Source: Sander lucioperca (taxonomy: Eukaryota; Chordata; Actinopteri; Perciformes; Percidae). From it: a stretch of 64,000 nt of DNA. Both the position numbers and the translations under genes were made by a program. Numbering within the stretch: the stretch's first letter is position 1; every line of letters starts with the position of its first letter. Positions 24,429 to 35,536 of this stretch are shown here, piece after piece. The stretch covers positions 15,071,501 through 15,135,500 of the forward strand of contig NC_050185.1 in assembly GCF_008315115.2 (NCBI RefSeq), in the 5' to 3' direction. The notes beneath the pieces are model-generated. The model searched no databases, was not told the DNA's origin, and saw only the letters and a program-made list of their open reading frames with translations.

Positions 24429-25073
24429 GGCCGGCTACACACTGGCTGCGTCGCATGAGCGTGTCAGCTGCGTGGTGTGTCCGTTTATATTTCAGCTCCC
24501 ATGTTAACAGGTTAGAGCTTACACACTGCCTGCGTGACACGCACGTCTCAGGCGCGGCTCAAGCCGCACCGAAAACGCGCGCATGCTAGAAATAGAACCG
24601 ATGCCTATTTTTCGCGCGACACGCAAGCGTGTTGGAAGTGTTACCAGGCAAAATAGAATAGGAAAAGATGTTTATATGTCATTTTGACACTAATACATAT
24701 TAATAAATGACATGTTGATGTTTGAAAGTCTCTAGGTGTTGATATAAATGCAGATATAAATGTAATAAAAAAGAAAATCGATTTTCTAATATTGCTCCTG
24801 TCAATACAGAACAAAATATTCTGTAGCCTATTTTGCCGTCAATACTGCTGACGTTGTCTTTGTTGTAATCAAATCAGTGTATATTTATGTTTAACATGGT
24901 ATTTCATTTTATCAATGGGAAACATGCATGTGTACAGACAAGGCTAGCAGCAGCAGCGCCGTGTCAGACACGTTTCTGGTGTGTAAAGACACGCAGCCGC
25001 CACGCAGCCGCCACGCAGCTGACACGCAACAGAAACGCCACGCTCACGCCACGCAGGCTGTGTGTAGCCGGCC
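24429..25073. mobile_element. TIR element with CACGC-rich subterminal repeats
   Basis: The left end GGCCGGCTACACACTGGCTG and the right end in reverse complement GGCCGGCTACACACAGCCTG form inverted repeats, flanked on both sides by TA (24427-24428 and 25074-25075). The left 170 bp and right 110 bp are GC-rich with many CACGC/GCGTG motifs, including tandem CCGCCACGCAG near 25003-25018. The core 24640-24900 is AT-rich. A TA duplication would suit Tc1/mariner-like insertion, but the extended palindrome (TTTAGGCC / GGCCTAAA) makes the true border ambiguous. No transposase frame is present. Confidence 0.68.
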
Positions 25074-25679
25074 TAAAGCACACAAGCGTGCCATGGTGCT
25101 TCTTACAAGGACAGACCTCCTGATCCCAATTCATATTGTGCTCATTATTCCCCATTACTTCCGGTACTTTGCTAACCACATAATAAAAGCCATACAAACA
25201 GCAAAACATAATCACAGTTAACCCAGTACACGCCTACAGCTTTGCACCTAGATACAAAGGAATTATATATAGTATTGTTATGTTTTACAAATTCTTCAAA
25301 CACACAAGACAGTTAACTCTAAAATCAACACAGCTGATTGCTGATCTGCAGCAGTATTCGCAAGAGTCTGCAGCCATGCTAGCAGCTCAGTAAGGCTGTA
25401 CTTAGGCACAATGGGGCTTTGAGCTAAATGCTAATATTAGAATGCTAACATGCGGATAAAGAAAATGCTGATGTTTAGCATCTATAATGTTTACCTTCTT
25501 TTAGTGTGTGAGCATGTAAACATCTGTTAATTAGCATCACACACACACACAAAGTACAGCTGAGGCAGTAAAATTAAGTTTTTGAAATAATGAAATGTTA
25601 ATGTATGTAAATGTAAATGTTAACAGTGATCTCAAATCAAACGAGAACCATGAAATAATATGTATATGATTTTTTAAAG

Positions 25680-25870
25680 ATGATTTTTTTTGGGCATTTT
25701 CAGCCTTTATTTTGATAGGACAGCAGAAGACATGAAAGGGGAGAGAGAGAGAGGGGGAATGACATGCAGCAAAGGGCCGCAGGTCAGAGTCAAACTCTGG
25801 CCTGCTGCATCGAGGAGTAAACCTCTATATATGGGCGCCCGCTCTACCAACTGAGCTATCCGGGCGTCCC
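25680..25870 (-). mobile_element. tRNA-derived SINE, same family as 13020-13213
   Basis: In minus orientation the head reads GGATAGCTCAGTTGGTAGAG and then CGGGCGCCCATATATAG, with good A-box agreement. The body shows the GCGGCCCTTTGCTGCATGTC and CCCCTTTCATGTCTTC phrases and a GCCTTTATTTTGATAGGACA-type tail (plus-strand wording). No clear target duplication was seen, so the borders are approximate. Confidence 0.85.
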
Positions 25871-27554
25871 CCGCTAATAAATTCTAAATCTCATGTATGT
25901 GACTGAAATGACTGGAGAACCAGCATATTTGCCCCACTTATTTTCATCAGCTTTAGGATATTAATGAAAAAAGCACAGCTTTACTTAGTATATTATATAT
26001 TGAGCACAATGTAATAATATTCTGTACCATTAAAGTTTTAGTGCTGATGTCTACAGCACATCAGAAGTACAGGAATAACGACCCACAAAAAAACTTTTCT
26101 GTCTATGGAAGATAGGCTTCTTTAATCAATGGTTGAGAGGAATAATAAATAAATAATACTTTAACAATTTAGATTATATTATAAGTAATGTACATATTGA
26201 AATAAATGCATAATCTAAGGTGAAATGCGAAAGGAACGGGTTTATATCAGTGGCTGTAGCTTGGAGGTAGGGAAATGGGCTTGCAACCATTTCTGTACCA
26301 TCATCAGTTCTAGACAGGGCTGGGCAAAGTGGATGAGACACACTGCTCTTTCTTAACAACCTTTTTGAGATACCCTTGAGCAAGGCATGTATTGGGTTAT
26401 CGGCAACCAATCAAAAGACTGGACTGGGCGGGATCTTTAAGCATAATGACGTAAAGTTTTGTCAATTTAAAGTGAGTTCTCTGAAAATCCCAATATGTGA
26501 ATACATTTTTTTAAATAACAACCATGGAATGGAAATGATGCAATCATTATTTTGGAGTTACCAAAAGAATATCCTATCTGTTTTCAAGTGGAGCCCTTTG
26601 ACCAGACAAGCCCTGACAGAAAAAAAAACAAAGTTAATAAGTTCTCATTTACAACATTTTTTTTTTACACTCACTGCTATTTTTTCACAGCACAAAGACC
26701 TTTTATAGTACAATTTTCAAATCAGTCTCATAAGCACATGACACCCCATCCATCAAATACAATTATTCCCTGAATGGAACTGGATTGTGGCTTAATCAAT
26801 TGCATTAGTACAATAATACATCTGATTTCATTTACTATTCACAAGTCTGGTAATTCACACCAAGTGTTCATATTTAATACATTTGTTCCTGTTTGACTGA
26901 ATGTCAATTAGTGTGAACAACATGTTTACCTTCACATATTGACTCCAGTATAGGGAACAAAGAGGGAGAAAAAAAAAAGACAGAGAGCTACTTTTAGAAA
27001 GTCTTTAATAAATCCATTACTGTGAGTTACTAACACTGTAAAAGAAAACAGACTAAATGAGAAATTAGTCAACTAGTGAGGAAAAAACTGAAAAAGAAAT
27101 ATCTGGCCTATTAAAGACTTGCTTGTAAAACATACATAATGAGTTGGATCACAGCAGATGTCTGACATGAATGCAGTGTACAAAACAGTTCATTGTGCAG
27201 AGTTAAAGGCGAGTGAAGGGAGAGTAAGTAGGGCATCTGTGTCCAGTGAGACAACCAACTGTAGGAGGAGAAGGAGCTAGAGTGAGTAAGAGGCAGCAGA
27301 GCACTCTAATGCATTTCGTTTGACATGACGGTTATCATGGCAGAGGACATCATGGCACACACTCTCACTGAACACCAGTGCAGCCATTCTAAATGTTAAG
27401 CACGTTTAATAGTCCATTACGTAAATTGATATTGCTCATTGACTGTTGTCCTTGGCTGCCCACGCAGTGTCAGAGAAAAAGATGTACTGTAGCACAGTGG
27501 AGGGCTAATAGGGTATGCCATCACTGTTGGTCAACGCATTCCTAATGAACGGGT

Positions 27555-27925
27555 TGGTATGATATCCTACGAAATTACAGCAACCGCCGGCCAGTCACAC
27601 GACGACCGGTGACAAAGGTCCCAGTTTTTTCAGTTGCCATTGCCGTTAAGTTTAGCCGACAAAGGGTGACTGTGAGCCGACTGTCCTGCACCAAATTTAA
27701 GGCACCAAAACAACTAGTTAAGATTTGAAAAAAGATTGCGGTTTGGGTTAAAACACCGGTCCCCTTAAGCAGTACTCCTGGGTCAAAGTCTTGTGTTTTT
27801 CTTCTTACGGAAGAAAAACGAAACTTCTTACGGAATACGGACTCTGCTCCCCCGCTTGAAAGCCCTGTGATTTATGACCCATATATCTACCCCGACCTCT
27901 TCCCTGTGGCTCTTCTTTGGTGCCA
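27555..27925. repeat. Dispersed fish repeat remnant
   Basis: The phrases AGGCACCAAAACAACTAGTT, AAAGATTGCGGTTTGGGTTA and TACCCCGACCTCTTCC are ones I recognise from a common interspersed repeat in percomorph genomes. No ends or coding frame can be defined here. Confidence 0.4.
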
Positions 27926-28019
27926 GTCATTGAGGTGCACTCGGTTATAAATACGTGGAATACATACAAATTACAGTGCATTACTTTTCGTTGCTATATG
28001 AGCTGTGTTGTTTGGGATT

Positions 28020-28185
28020 CAGGAACCATGTGAGGTTAAAACTAAAAGATATTCAGTTTGTAAACATCGGAGAAGCTGAAACCAGAGAATGTTCAACCAA
28101 GCCTTTCTGTTTGAAAAATGACTCAAAACAAAGAAGCGCTCTACCAATCGATCAATCAAGTAATAGTTTCAGCTCTAATTTAATA
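28020..28185 (+). repeat. 'cgattaat' dispersed repeat fragment
   Basis: The fragment contains AAAGATATTCAGTTTGTAAAC, GAAGCTGAAACCAGAGAATG and ends CAATCGATCAATCAAGTAAT followed by AGTTTCAGCTC. This is the same phrase order as in the copy at 30840-31070. Confidence 0.45.
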
Positions 28186-28520
28186 TTATATATAATAGAT
28201 ATTATCATTATATACATTTTTCCACTAATTTTTTGTGTTATTCTTTGAAAATCCTATTACTTTAGCAGCCTAAAAGAAAAACATAGTTATGGTCAGTATG
28301 GTCAAACAACATTTTAAACAATATCATATGATGTTGTTCTGCAGACCTGCTATTTTCATCATATAAACCTGCAAACTGTGCCTCTGAAAATGTCATATGG
28401 CAACATGGTGCGGCTGTAAAAATGTTATATCATACAATCATACATGTGTTGAATTACAGACATAACACACAATCTAAATGCTGTTTCCCTACTGACTTTG
28501 AAATCATAGTTGAGATTTAA

Positions 28521-28969
28521 AGGTCCAGTATTATAAAAAGGGAGCTTTCCGTGTGTTTTAATCATAAAGCAGGTCAGAGTTCTATATAAATACTGTGAAA
28601 GTATCAAAAAACCCAATACACTGAGAAATGCACAGACAAATTCACAACTATAGTATACTGTATATAAGTAGAAAGGGCTGCTACAGTGCAGTTACAGTCA
28701 TTCCCCCACTGCAATGACGGTTCAGAGAGCTCAGAAGCAAAAGACCTGAAAATGCTGAACAATCAGAGCAGATTGGGCTTTTTCGGAGGGGGGCTTAAAG
28801 AGACAGGCGCTAAGACGGAGTGTGTCAGACAGAAGGTGAATACAGGTATATTCAGGCAGACGGTATGAGAAAAATAATGTGTTTTTTATGAACATTAAAA
28901 CAGGTAAACATGTTGTAGTAGAAACCCAAAATACAAGTAGAACCTGAAAATGAGCATAACATGGGTCCT
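28521..28969. mobile_element. TTAA-flanked MITE
   Basis: TTAA flanks both borders (28517-28520 and 28970-28973). The left end AGGTCCAGTATTATAAAA and the reverse complement of the right end AGGACCCATGTTATGCTC are imperfect inverted repeats. The reverse-complement interior has TCATTTTCAGGTTCTACTTG, which resembles the left part of the element at 35537-36042, so the two are likely related families. No transposase frame is present. Confidence 0.72.
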
Positions 28970-29351
28970 TTAAGTCCACTGAACCCATCAAAAAGAAATG
29001 TATAGGAAGACAAACGGAATGAACAAAAGAGCTAAATATGACACTGGGAAAGTCTTACACTATACCTACTTACTTACTCTGACAACTAATGGTTTTCTGA
29101 AGATTCTTCTCTGCTTAATAGATGTTTGGAGAGAAATATTTTATTTTGTGGGTACCACTAGACTGACAGCCAATTGAATACGATCTACTTCCCCTGCAGT
29201 TGGAGGGGCATTAGGAATAAAGCTCAAACAGAATGGATGGGTCATACATCATTGAGCATTACTTGTGCTGTGCTGTGTCTCTAAAACACAAATTGGATTA
29301 CCTGCGCACCCAGGCGGATCACCCGAATTGGACAGGCACAGACATATAGGG

Positions 29352-29454
<103 letters not shown>

Positions 29455-30839
29455 ATGCATGTGAAAAATGCATGATGCAAACATTATAAAATTCACAAAT
29501 CCATAGAGCTTTATTGGACTTGCAGTAAAGGGAGTTCACACATGCAGCACTGCAGTTCATCTCTTTTTCCTTTTTAAGACACAAACACACAAACACACAC
29601 CACACACCACACACACAGCAATTTTTGTTCCTGGATAATAAATGCCACATTATTGTGATGTACAGCGGAGGACCACATCACATAAAGGTTGCTGTGATGG
29701 AATCTCCATTTGAAGCTGCCGGCCTTGACATGCGAAATCAGATCCTAAAACTGTTTATGGCGCTATGAAGCCAGACAGCATCCCTCTTCTCTAGTAAACA
29801 ATCCAATGGAAGCGGATGATTTATTAGCGACGCATCCAATAAATCTGAATACTCATCTTCCTAAACAACCCATTTCTGGATTTTGAGTTTTCAGAAGGCA
29901 GTTTTTTTGTTCATCACAGTCTGGTGGCCAAGGCCGGTCTTTCCAGCTGAGATCATCGCTGATGCAACAGTAGCAGTAGCGCTTCAATAATGAATCCAGG
30001 ACTTTACAGCCGGTCACTAATTGAGCCATTATTATTATTATTTGAAACAGCACATTTTAAATGGAGCCGCACAACAGTAGGTCACACCCAGCGTAAACTA
30101 AAAGGCTCTTTGTGCAATCTAAACGGTTGTAAAGGCTACAGTGGCTGTTTAGTTTAATGGGAAATGAGGTTTTTGTTCAGAGATGCACTGATAGTATCTG
30201 TAGCACTGGAGCTGTTAGTGATCAAGCCTTTAAGTGCTCATACTTGGATCAAAAAGCAAGTTTGTTCTGATAGCAATAGAGAAATAAGTTGGCATAATAA
30301 AATAATATTTTCTAGCTAGAAGAAAAAGACAGCAGGGGGGATTCACAGCACAGCAGCTCCAAACCAAAGATATGTTCAAAATGGTGGAGCAGCTTCCTCA
30401 GCAGACAAAAATCAAATCAGAATTACTTCAAAATGAAAAAGAAATTCACATTTTGAAAATTCATGCATTTAACCTGATAAATGTTGATATTAAAATATAG
30501 GATGAACAAGACTTTTGGGAGTAAAAAATAAACTACAGAGCCAACAAATTATTATATAATAATCACAGTATTTAAACAACTACAGAGTGGGTTCAGATCA
30601 GTATGGGATTTACTTTGTTCTGTTAATTTATCTCTTTCTCTTTCCTACACAAGCAATGTCATTTTACAACCCCTCATCATCATTATTATAGTAATCATTA
30701 CTTTCATAATTTTAGGAGTGTTAATTGTCCGTGCATATTTTGGTCAAATTAAGCATGTGTTTATGTAATTGTTTTACTTCACTGAAAATATAGTAAAAAT
30801 CTTTTTTAGGTTTATTTTAAATCGATTAATCTATTTAAA

Positions 30840-31070
30840 TGTTTACATTTTCCCAAAGCCCGAGGTGACGTCTTCAGATTTCTGGTTCTATTCAACCATC
30901 AGTCCAAAACCCCAAAATATTCAATGTACTAGTATGTATGACAAAGAAAAGCAGCAAATACTCACATTTGAGAAGTTGTAACAAGCAAAACGAAACGATG
31001 ACCCGATTATCAAAATAGTTGCCAATTGCTGATCGACTGATTGATTAATTGTTGCAGCTCTTAACTGAAA
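30840..31070 (+). repeat. 'cgattaat' dispersed repeat fragment
   Basis: Reads TTCCCAAAGCCCGAGGTGAC then GTCTTCAGATTTCTGGTT. Later come TCACATTTGAGAAGTTGTAA, CGATTATCAAAATAGTTGCC and a terminus GATTAATTGTTGCAGCTCTT. This phrase order is characteristic of a very common fish repeat. Confidence 0.5.
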
Positions 31071-31488
31071 TATAAAACAAAACAATGCTCCCTATTTATT
31101 CCTCAGAACTGAAATGGTCTTTTATACTGCTGTTTTGTTAGAAAAAAGGCTTAAAACTACATTACAACCCCACCTCAGTGCCTGCAAATATTTGGCAACA
31201 TGGCATTGTTTGTTCTAAAGGGTGTATCTGTTATTTTTAGAATAAGACTAAGGGCAGGCCAAGATCTCATGCGCAGATCCTCTGCTGGTTAAAAAGGCCA
31301 TCGAAAATCTGATGCTAAGCGAGCCGACAGCAGCCTGTGGTCATTGTAATCCCCCCAGAATTAGATTATCCCTGTGTGGCAACAGTGGGCCAGGGTGGGC
31401 AGGGCACTCCCATCAGCTGTGTGTCTAAGACAGAGCCCATTGAACACCTACCACTAATCTCTGTCAACATAGACACGCTGGCAGCCTG

Positions 31489-31495
31489 TATAAAA
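31489..31495 (+). promoter_or_regulatory. TATA box of the astacin gene
   Basis: TATAAAA lies 93 bases before the start codon at 31588. A transcription start near 31520 would give a 5' leader of about 70 nt. The position and perfect consensus support a compact, strongly regulated promoter, as expected for a tissue-restricted secreted protease. Confidence 0.7.
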
Positions 31496-31587
31496 TCTCA
31501 GCCTCGACTCGGCTTCAGCATCAGTCCCCGGTGAGACCAGTGAAGCCTCTGAAGCGACCTCTTAAGCATCAGCATCTTCAGACAAAA

Positions 31588-31659
31588 ATGGACCTCAGAA
31601 CAACGGTTTCTCTTCTTCTGCTGCTGCTTCTGGGCCTCTGTAACGCTCACGATGGCATT
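31588..31659 (+). CDS. Astacin segment 1: signal peptide
   Basis: It has 24 codons, ATG to GGC ATT, then donor GTAAGA. MDLRTTVS precedes seven leucines and GLCNA, a textbook signal peptide with cleavage likely after NA. It ends in phase 0. The first ATG after the TATA box was chosen as the start. Confidence 0.88.
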
Positions 31660-34016
31660 GTAAGAAATAACTGATTTAATAGTGTAGAACAGCTTGTATG
31701 CATTGTATGTATTCAATCACACATTTCCCTTATCATCGTTGCCTCTTTGTCCAGATTATGCATTAGAATGAGTTGAAGTACTGTAAAATGAGGTAAAATG
31801 GTTTATTTCTATCATGGTGCGGATAATGGTAAGTAACCAAACCTCAGTGCTTCTTTTTGCAGCCCTGTCTAACAGACCAAATCTACAGGTACAACACTGT
31901 GTGTCATTGTGAAAATGACTTCTGTTTTTCTTCTATTTAGAGATCATAGTGGATCCTTCTGACACAGAGGACTTGACAACAACTATTCTGAGAATGAACA
32001 ATGGTGAGTATTCAATCATATTTCAAGGACAGCGTGGGAACATTAGTTTCTCACAATATTAGTGCATCATTTATGTATTCAATAACATAAACCATATATA
32101 TACTGGAACACATTTTCAACGGACAGCCTTGATTTTACCAGTATTCTGCCAGTTAGATTGAAATGCATATTTTCTTTTCTTCTAATAGGATCTAGAGATT
32201 TTCTGCTGGAAGGAGACGTAGTGATTCCAAAACCAGGAATGCTATGAAGTGCTTAGATGCAACAAATAGCTGCCTGTGGCCGAAGTCTGCTAACGGGAAT
32301 GTAGAAATGCCTTATCTTTTAAGCGACAGTTATGGTGGGTTTTTATTATTATTTGTTTTACTTTTTATGGATTCTGCACAATGACATCTCTTTCACACAC
32401 TGAATATGTGATGTTACCGATAAACTACTTTTATTCACAATTGTAGATAACACCGATATAAGTGAGATTCAACGTGCCATGAAGGGCTTTGAAAGCAACA
32501 CCTGCATTCGCTTCATTCCACGTCAGAGTCAGGAGGCGTACTTAAGCCTTGAACCAACATATGGGTGAGTCAATGAGTAAAGCACTCCAGCATGTGAAGG
32601 TAAAAAAATACAGAAGTAGTATAATCAAAGTAGTGAGACAGTCTGTTAAGGGAAGTGTGAACAGTAAAAAAAAAACATATCTACACTTACCTAATGTATT
32701 GTGGTGAAATAAATAATTATGGATTGCATGCATGCATATGCATTTTATTATTTATTTTCAGTTTAGGCAACTGACTGTACTAGGTGTCAGGGGGCCCCTG
32801 AGCCAGAGCCTCTGTTTGTAGTGACTGTTAACATATTTAAGATTGAGTATCTGCAAACCAAATCCAATGTTAGTTTTTTTGTTAATTTTTGTCCACTTCA
32901 TATCACAGCTACACAGCATACTGAGGCCAGAGTAAGCTTACATTAAAATACTGTAACAATAGTAAAGCTATTTAAACCAGTTTGACAGCAGAACAGCTCT
33001 TCATCTCAGACTTTCTTGGATGGTTTACTATAATAATTGTCAGTACAAAGGGATGCAATGCAGCTACAAAGAGATGCAAAATAACCACAAAGAAGCACAT
33101 GAAAGTTGACTTATGACTGTAATCATTTTTGCATAATTTTGCTTTCAGTCTGGGTTTTTTGTTCCTACAGAGGTGGGGTGGGGAGCCTTTTAAATGTCCT
33201 GCCATGGGGCTTATTGGCTCATAATCCATCCATGCACACAAGTTAAAGATGCAACATGCATCTTGCAGCATCATTCTTGCCTTTAATTATGGCAGGAAGT
33301 GCTTTTTTAAACATTTGTAAATCCTCTCAGAGGTGTCGCTGATAATGTAAATTACATTAATTTATTAATCCAATGTCAAGTTGCATGTTGCATATTGATC
33401 ATCTCTGTCTCTCATTCACTTTATCTGCCATTAGCTGTGCCTCTTTACTGGGTCGTACTGGAGACATGCAGGTGGTGTCACTGCAGAGGTTCGGCTGCGT
33501 AAGTCTCGGCATTATTCAGCACGAACTGCTGCACGCGCTGGGTTTCTACCACGAACACACTCGCAGCGACCGTGACCAGTACGTCAAAATCAACTGGGAT
33601 AATATCAATCAAGGTAAGAATTCCAGTGTCATTTATGGTTCATTTGATATATTTCTGAGTCAGTTAGCTATTAATTACTCTTTTTATCACCAGAGTTTGT
33701 CTACGACTTCCAAAAGCAGGACACAAATAATCTCAACACTCCGTATGACTACTCTTCTATAATGCACTATGGAAGGTAACAAAAAAATGGTACTTGATCA
33801 AATAAGTCAATGCAGGACCTATTCTGTAAACAAATTTATGAATGTTTTTTTTTTCTTATGATTCTCACTACCGTTGTCCAAATCTATAGATCTGCCTTCG
33901 CAAAGCCTGGATTGGATTCTATAACTCCCATCCCTGACTCCTCTGTTCCAATCGGGCAGACAGACGGCATGTCCAAAATCGACATTCTCAGGGTCAACAG
34001 GCTCTACCAGTGCTGA
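31588..34016 (+). CDS. Six-cysteine astacin metalloprotease (choriolysin/nephrosin-like), one-base frameshift
   Basis: This is a secreted zinc endopeptidase of the astacin family (M12A). Recognised coding segments are 31588-31659, 31943-32003, 32189-32334, 32447-32564, 33435-33613, 33694-33775 and 33890-34016. All internal borders are GT-AG and phases agree. The order is signal peptide (MDLRTTVSLLLLLLLGLCNA), pro-segment (DPSDTEDLTTTILRMNNG), switch region LLEGD, mature start near NAMKC, zinc site HELLHALGFYH, Met-turn SIMHYG, and C-terminus RVNRLYQC. Six cysteines (KC, SC, TC, GC, GC, QC) match the teleost C6AST group that includes hatching enzymes and nephrosin. There is no CUB or MAM tail. 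Total coding length is 785 nt, one short of 262 codons: a base is missing in the A run at 32227-32230, and the frame then meets TGA at 32245. The multi-intron layout resembles low choriolytic enzyme rather than intronless high choriolytic enzyme genes. Substrate is unknown. The gene lies antisense in the presumed MDGA2 intron. Confidence 0.9.
31943..32003 (+). CDS. Astacin segment 2: pro-region
   Basis: IIVDPSDTEDLTTTILRMNN plus one base, donor GTGAGT. The 5' border is uncertain: the first AG after the pyrimidine tract ends at 31940, but only use of the second AG (ending at 31942) keeps the frame when joined directly to segment 1. A short extra exon within 31862-31897 is possible. Confidence 0.7.
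32189..32334 (+). CDS. Astacin segment 3: activation site and mature N-terminus, frameshifted
   Basis: It starts SRDFLLEGDVVIPK in the frame set by the previous segment. After the A run at 32227-32230 the homologous reading moves to another frame (RNAMKCLDATNSCLWPKSAN, then NVEMPYLLSDSY). One missing base explains the shift. LLEGD corresponds to the conserved pro-segment aspartate that caps the zinc, and the cleavage/maturation site is just before NAMKC. Acceptor TAATAG, donor GTGGGT. Confidence 0.85.
32447..32564 (+). CDS. Astacin segment 4
   Basis: It reads (D)NTDISEIQRAMKGFESNTC and then IRFIPRQSQEAYLSLEPTYG, the helix and first-disulphide part of the N-terminal catalytic subdomain. Acceptor TTGTAG, donor GTGAGT, phases 1 in and 2 out. 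Confidence 0.92.
33041..33115. repeat. Degenerate minisatellite in an astacin intron
   Basis: Imperfect tandem units of about 18-20 bp of the type GCTACAAAGAGATGCAAAAT / AACCACAAAGAAGCACATG. I recognise this as a common fish minisatellite. It lies in the intron between 32564 and 33435, the longest in the gene. Confidence 0.55.
33435..33613 (+). CDS. Astacin segment 5: zinc-binding active site
   Basis: It begins GCASLLGRTGDMQVVSLQ. HELLHALGFYH is encoded at 33520-33552, with the three zinc-ligand histidines and the catalytic glutamate present, followed by EHTRSDRDQYVKINWDNINQ. All catalytic residues are intact. Acceptor CATTAG, donor GTAAGA. Confidence 0.95.
33694..33775 (+). CDS. Astacin segment 6: Met-turn
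   Basis: EFVYDFQKQDTNNLNTPYDY leads into SIMHYG (33756-33773), which holds the Met-turn methionine and the tyrosine that acts as fifth zinc ligand in astacins. Acceptor ACCAG, donor GTAACA. Confidence 0.95.
33890..34016 (+). CDS. Astacin segment 7: C-terminus
   Basis: It starts RSAFAKPGLDSITPIPDSS and ends GMSKIDILRVNRLYQC before TGA at 34014-34016. The final cysteine closes a conserved disulphide. No CUB, EGF or transmembrane region follows, as expected for small teleost astacins. Confidence 0.95.
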
Positions 34017-34092
34017 AGATACATAGCATACAGGATTACCTCAGTATGTTTTCATTCTTACGTGATACTTGACATTCATGTGACAGTATGAC

Positions 34093-34098
34093 AATAAA
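34093..34098 (+). promoter_or_regulatory. Poly(A) signal of the astacin gene
   Basis: AATAAA lies 77 bases after the stop codon, within an unremarkable short 3' UTR, so the transcript ends compactly near 34115-34125. Confidence 0.75.
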
Positions 34099-34239
34099 AC
34101 TTTCATTCATCATTCATCTTGTGTCTTCTATCATTATTTGACAGCACAGTATGTGGCAATGTTGTGCTCTATGAAAATATCTAGATTTAAGTTTATCACC
34201 AATTTTGGATTTAAAAGAAACTTTACTAGTTTAGAGAGA

Positions 34240-34800
34240 AAGCTGCGTTACAAACTGCAGGCATTAAGTTTAATACTTTCACATTGCAAATCATGACCTG
34301 GTTACCTCAAGATAATCCACAGACCTGATTGCGAATGTTTGGGAACTAGTTCCGTCCTCCGTGGCTGAGCTGTAACTGTAGCTAACCGACACTGCTAGCT
34401 CACCTGAGTATACCATAAGTATGCTTCCTTCTGCGTGGTGATACGGTTAGCAGGTGCAGTTAGGTAGCAAGAAAATAGTTCCTACATAAAACTGCTCACA
34501 ACCAGGTCTACAGATTATCTTAAGTAACATGGTCATGATTTTTGGAAAGAGACATTGCTGTTGAGTTTTTTTTAAATGTATTTTACTGCCGCTTTGAGCA
34601 CCACAAGCTGAGTGTCATCTAGTTCTATTATAATGGAGAGAAGGTAGACATCTCTACTACCGATAACACTGGGCAAATCACAACAAACAATCTTGATTGA
34701 TAAATAGCAATACAGGTAAGATTTTGGTTGTGGTGCTCATTGTAACTCAGCAAATTCAAATGATCCCAAAATTATACACCCAACTTTTTTGATTCTACAG
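34240..34800. repeat. Dispersed repeat, family B long copy
   Basis: It shares AACACTGGGCAA-type, CAATCTTGATTGATAAATAG and AATACAGGTAAG phrases with 53089-53240. The left part, with CACAAGCTGAGTGTCATCTAG and GAGAGAAGGTAGACATCTCT, is missing from the second copy. No reading frame is present. Confidence 0.5.
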
Positions 34801-35536
34801 ACACAGGATGGATGACATCAACGAAGACGCTTTATGACAAAACAATCCATTTGTCTTCATTTCTTAGGAACAGCTTTGTATTATGCAGCAAAATCATGTT
34901 GCAAATAAAACGTTTTTATTTGTTATTATTACATTTTTCCTAATAGTCTATATTACTCTCGGTATGAAAACAAAGTTTGGAAATGTTGGCTAAAGACACA
35001 GAGATGAATTTAATTAGATACAAAAAGACAAATATATGGCAATATCTTCATAATTGAGTTAATTTCCGTTTCGGTTCATAGTAATTAAGTTTGGGATTTG
35101 TACACAAGTATAAAGTACAGTGTTTGATCAGAGTGAATCAGTACTGCAGTTTATTCAGCGAGCCAGACTTTGCAGGACTGCGTCTCTGCAGAGAGGCAAA
35201 GATGTGCTAGGACAACAAGATAAACCCGCTCCTACTACTCTGCAGAGGCGTTATTTTTTTCACTTGGCCACTTCCCACATTCTTGAATGTCTCTTTTTTC
35301 CGCCACCCTTTAAAATTCTATTCAATGTTATCCTTCTGTATTCACCCCTAGTGAGAGAGAGCAGCGTTGGGTGAGAAAGGAGTGGCGGGGGGGGTGTCAG
35401 GGTGAGATAAGGGAGGAGAATGCCTGGGAGAGAGAGAACAGATTCCAATTAAGTAAGTTTCCCTCTTCCCATGATGTATGAATGCACTAACAATCACGAC
35501 AGCTTTGAATGTATTTATCCAGTGTTGTGGCTTTAA

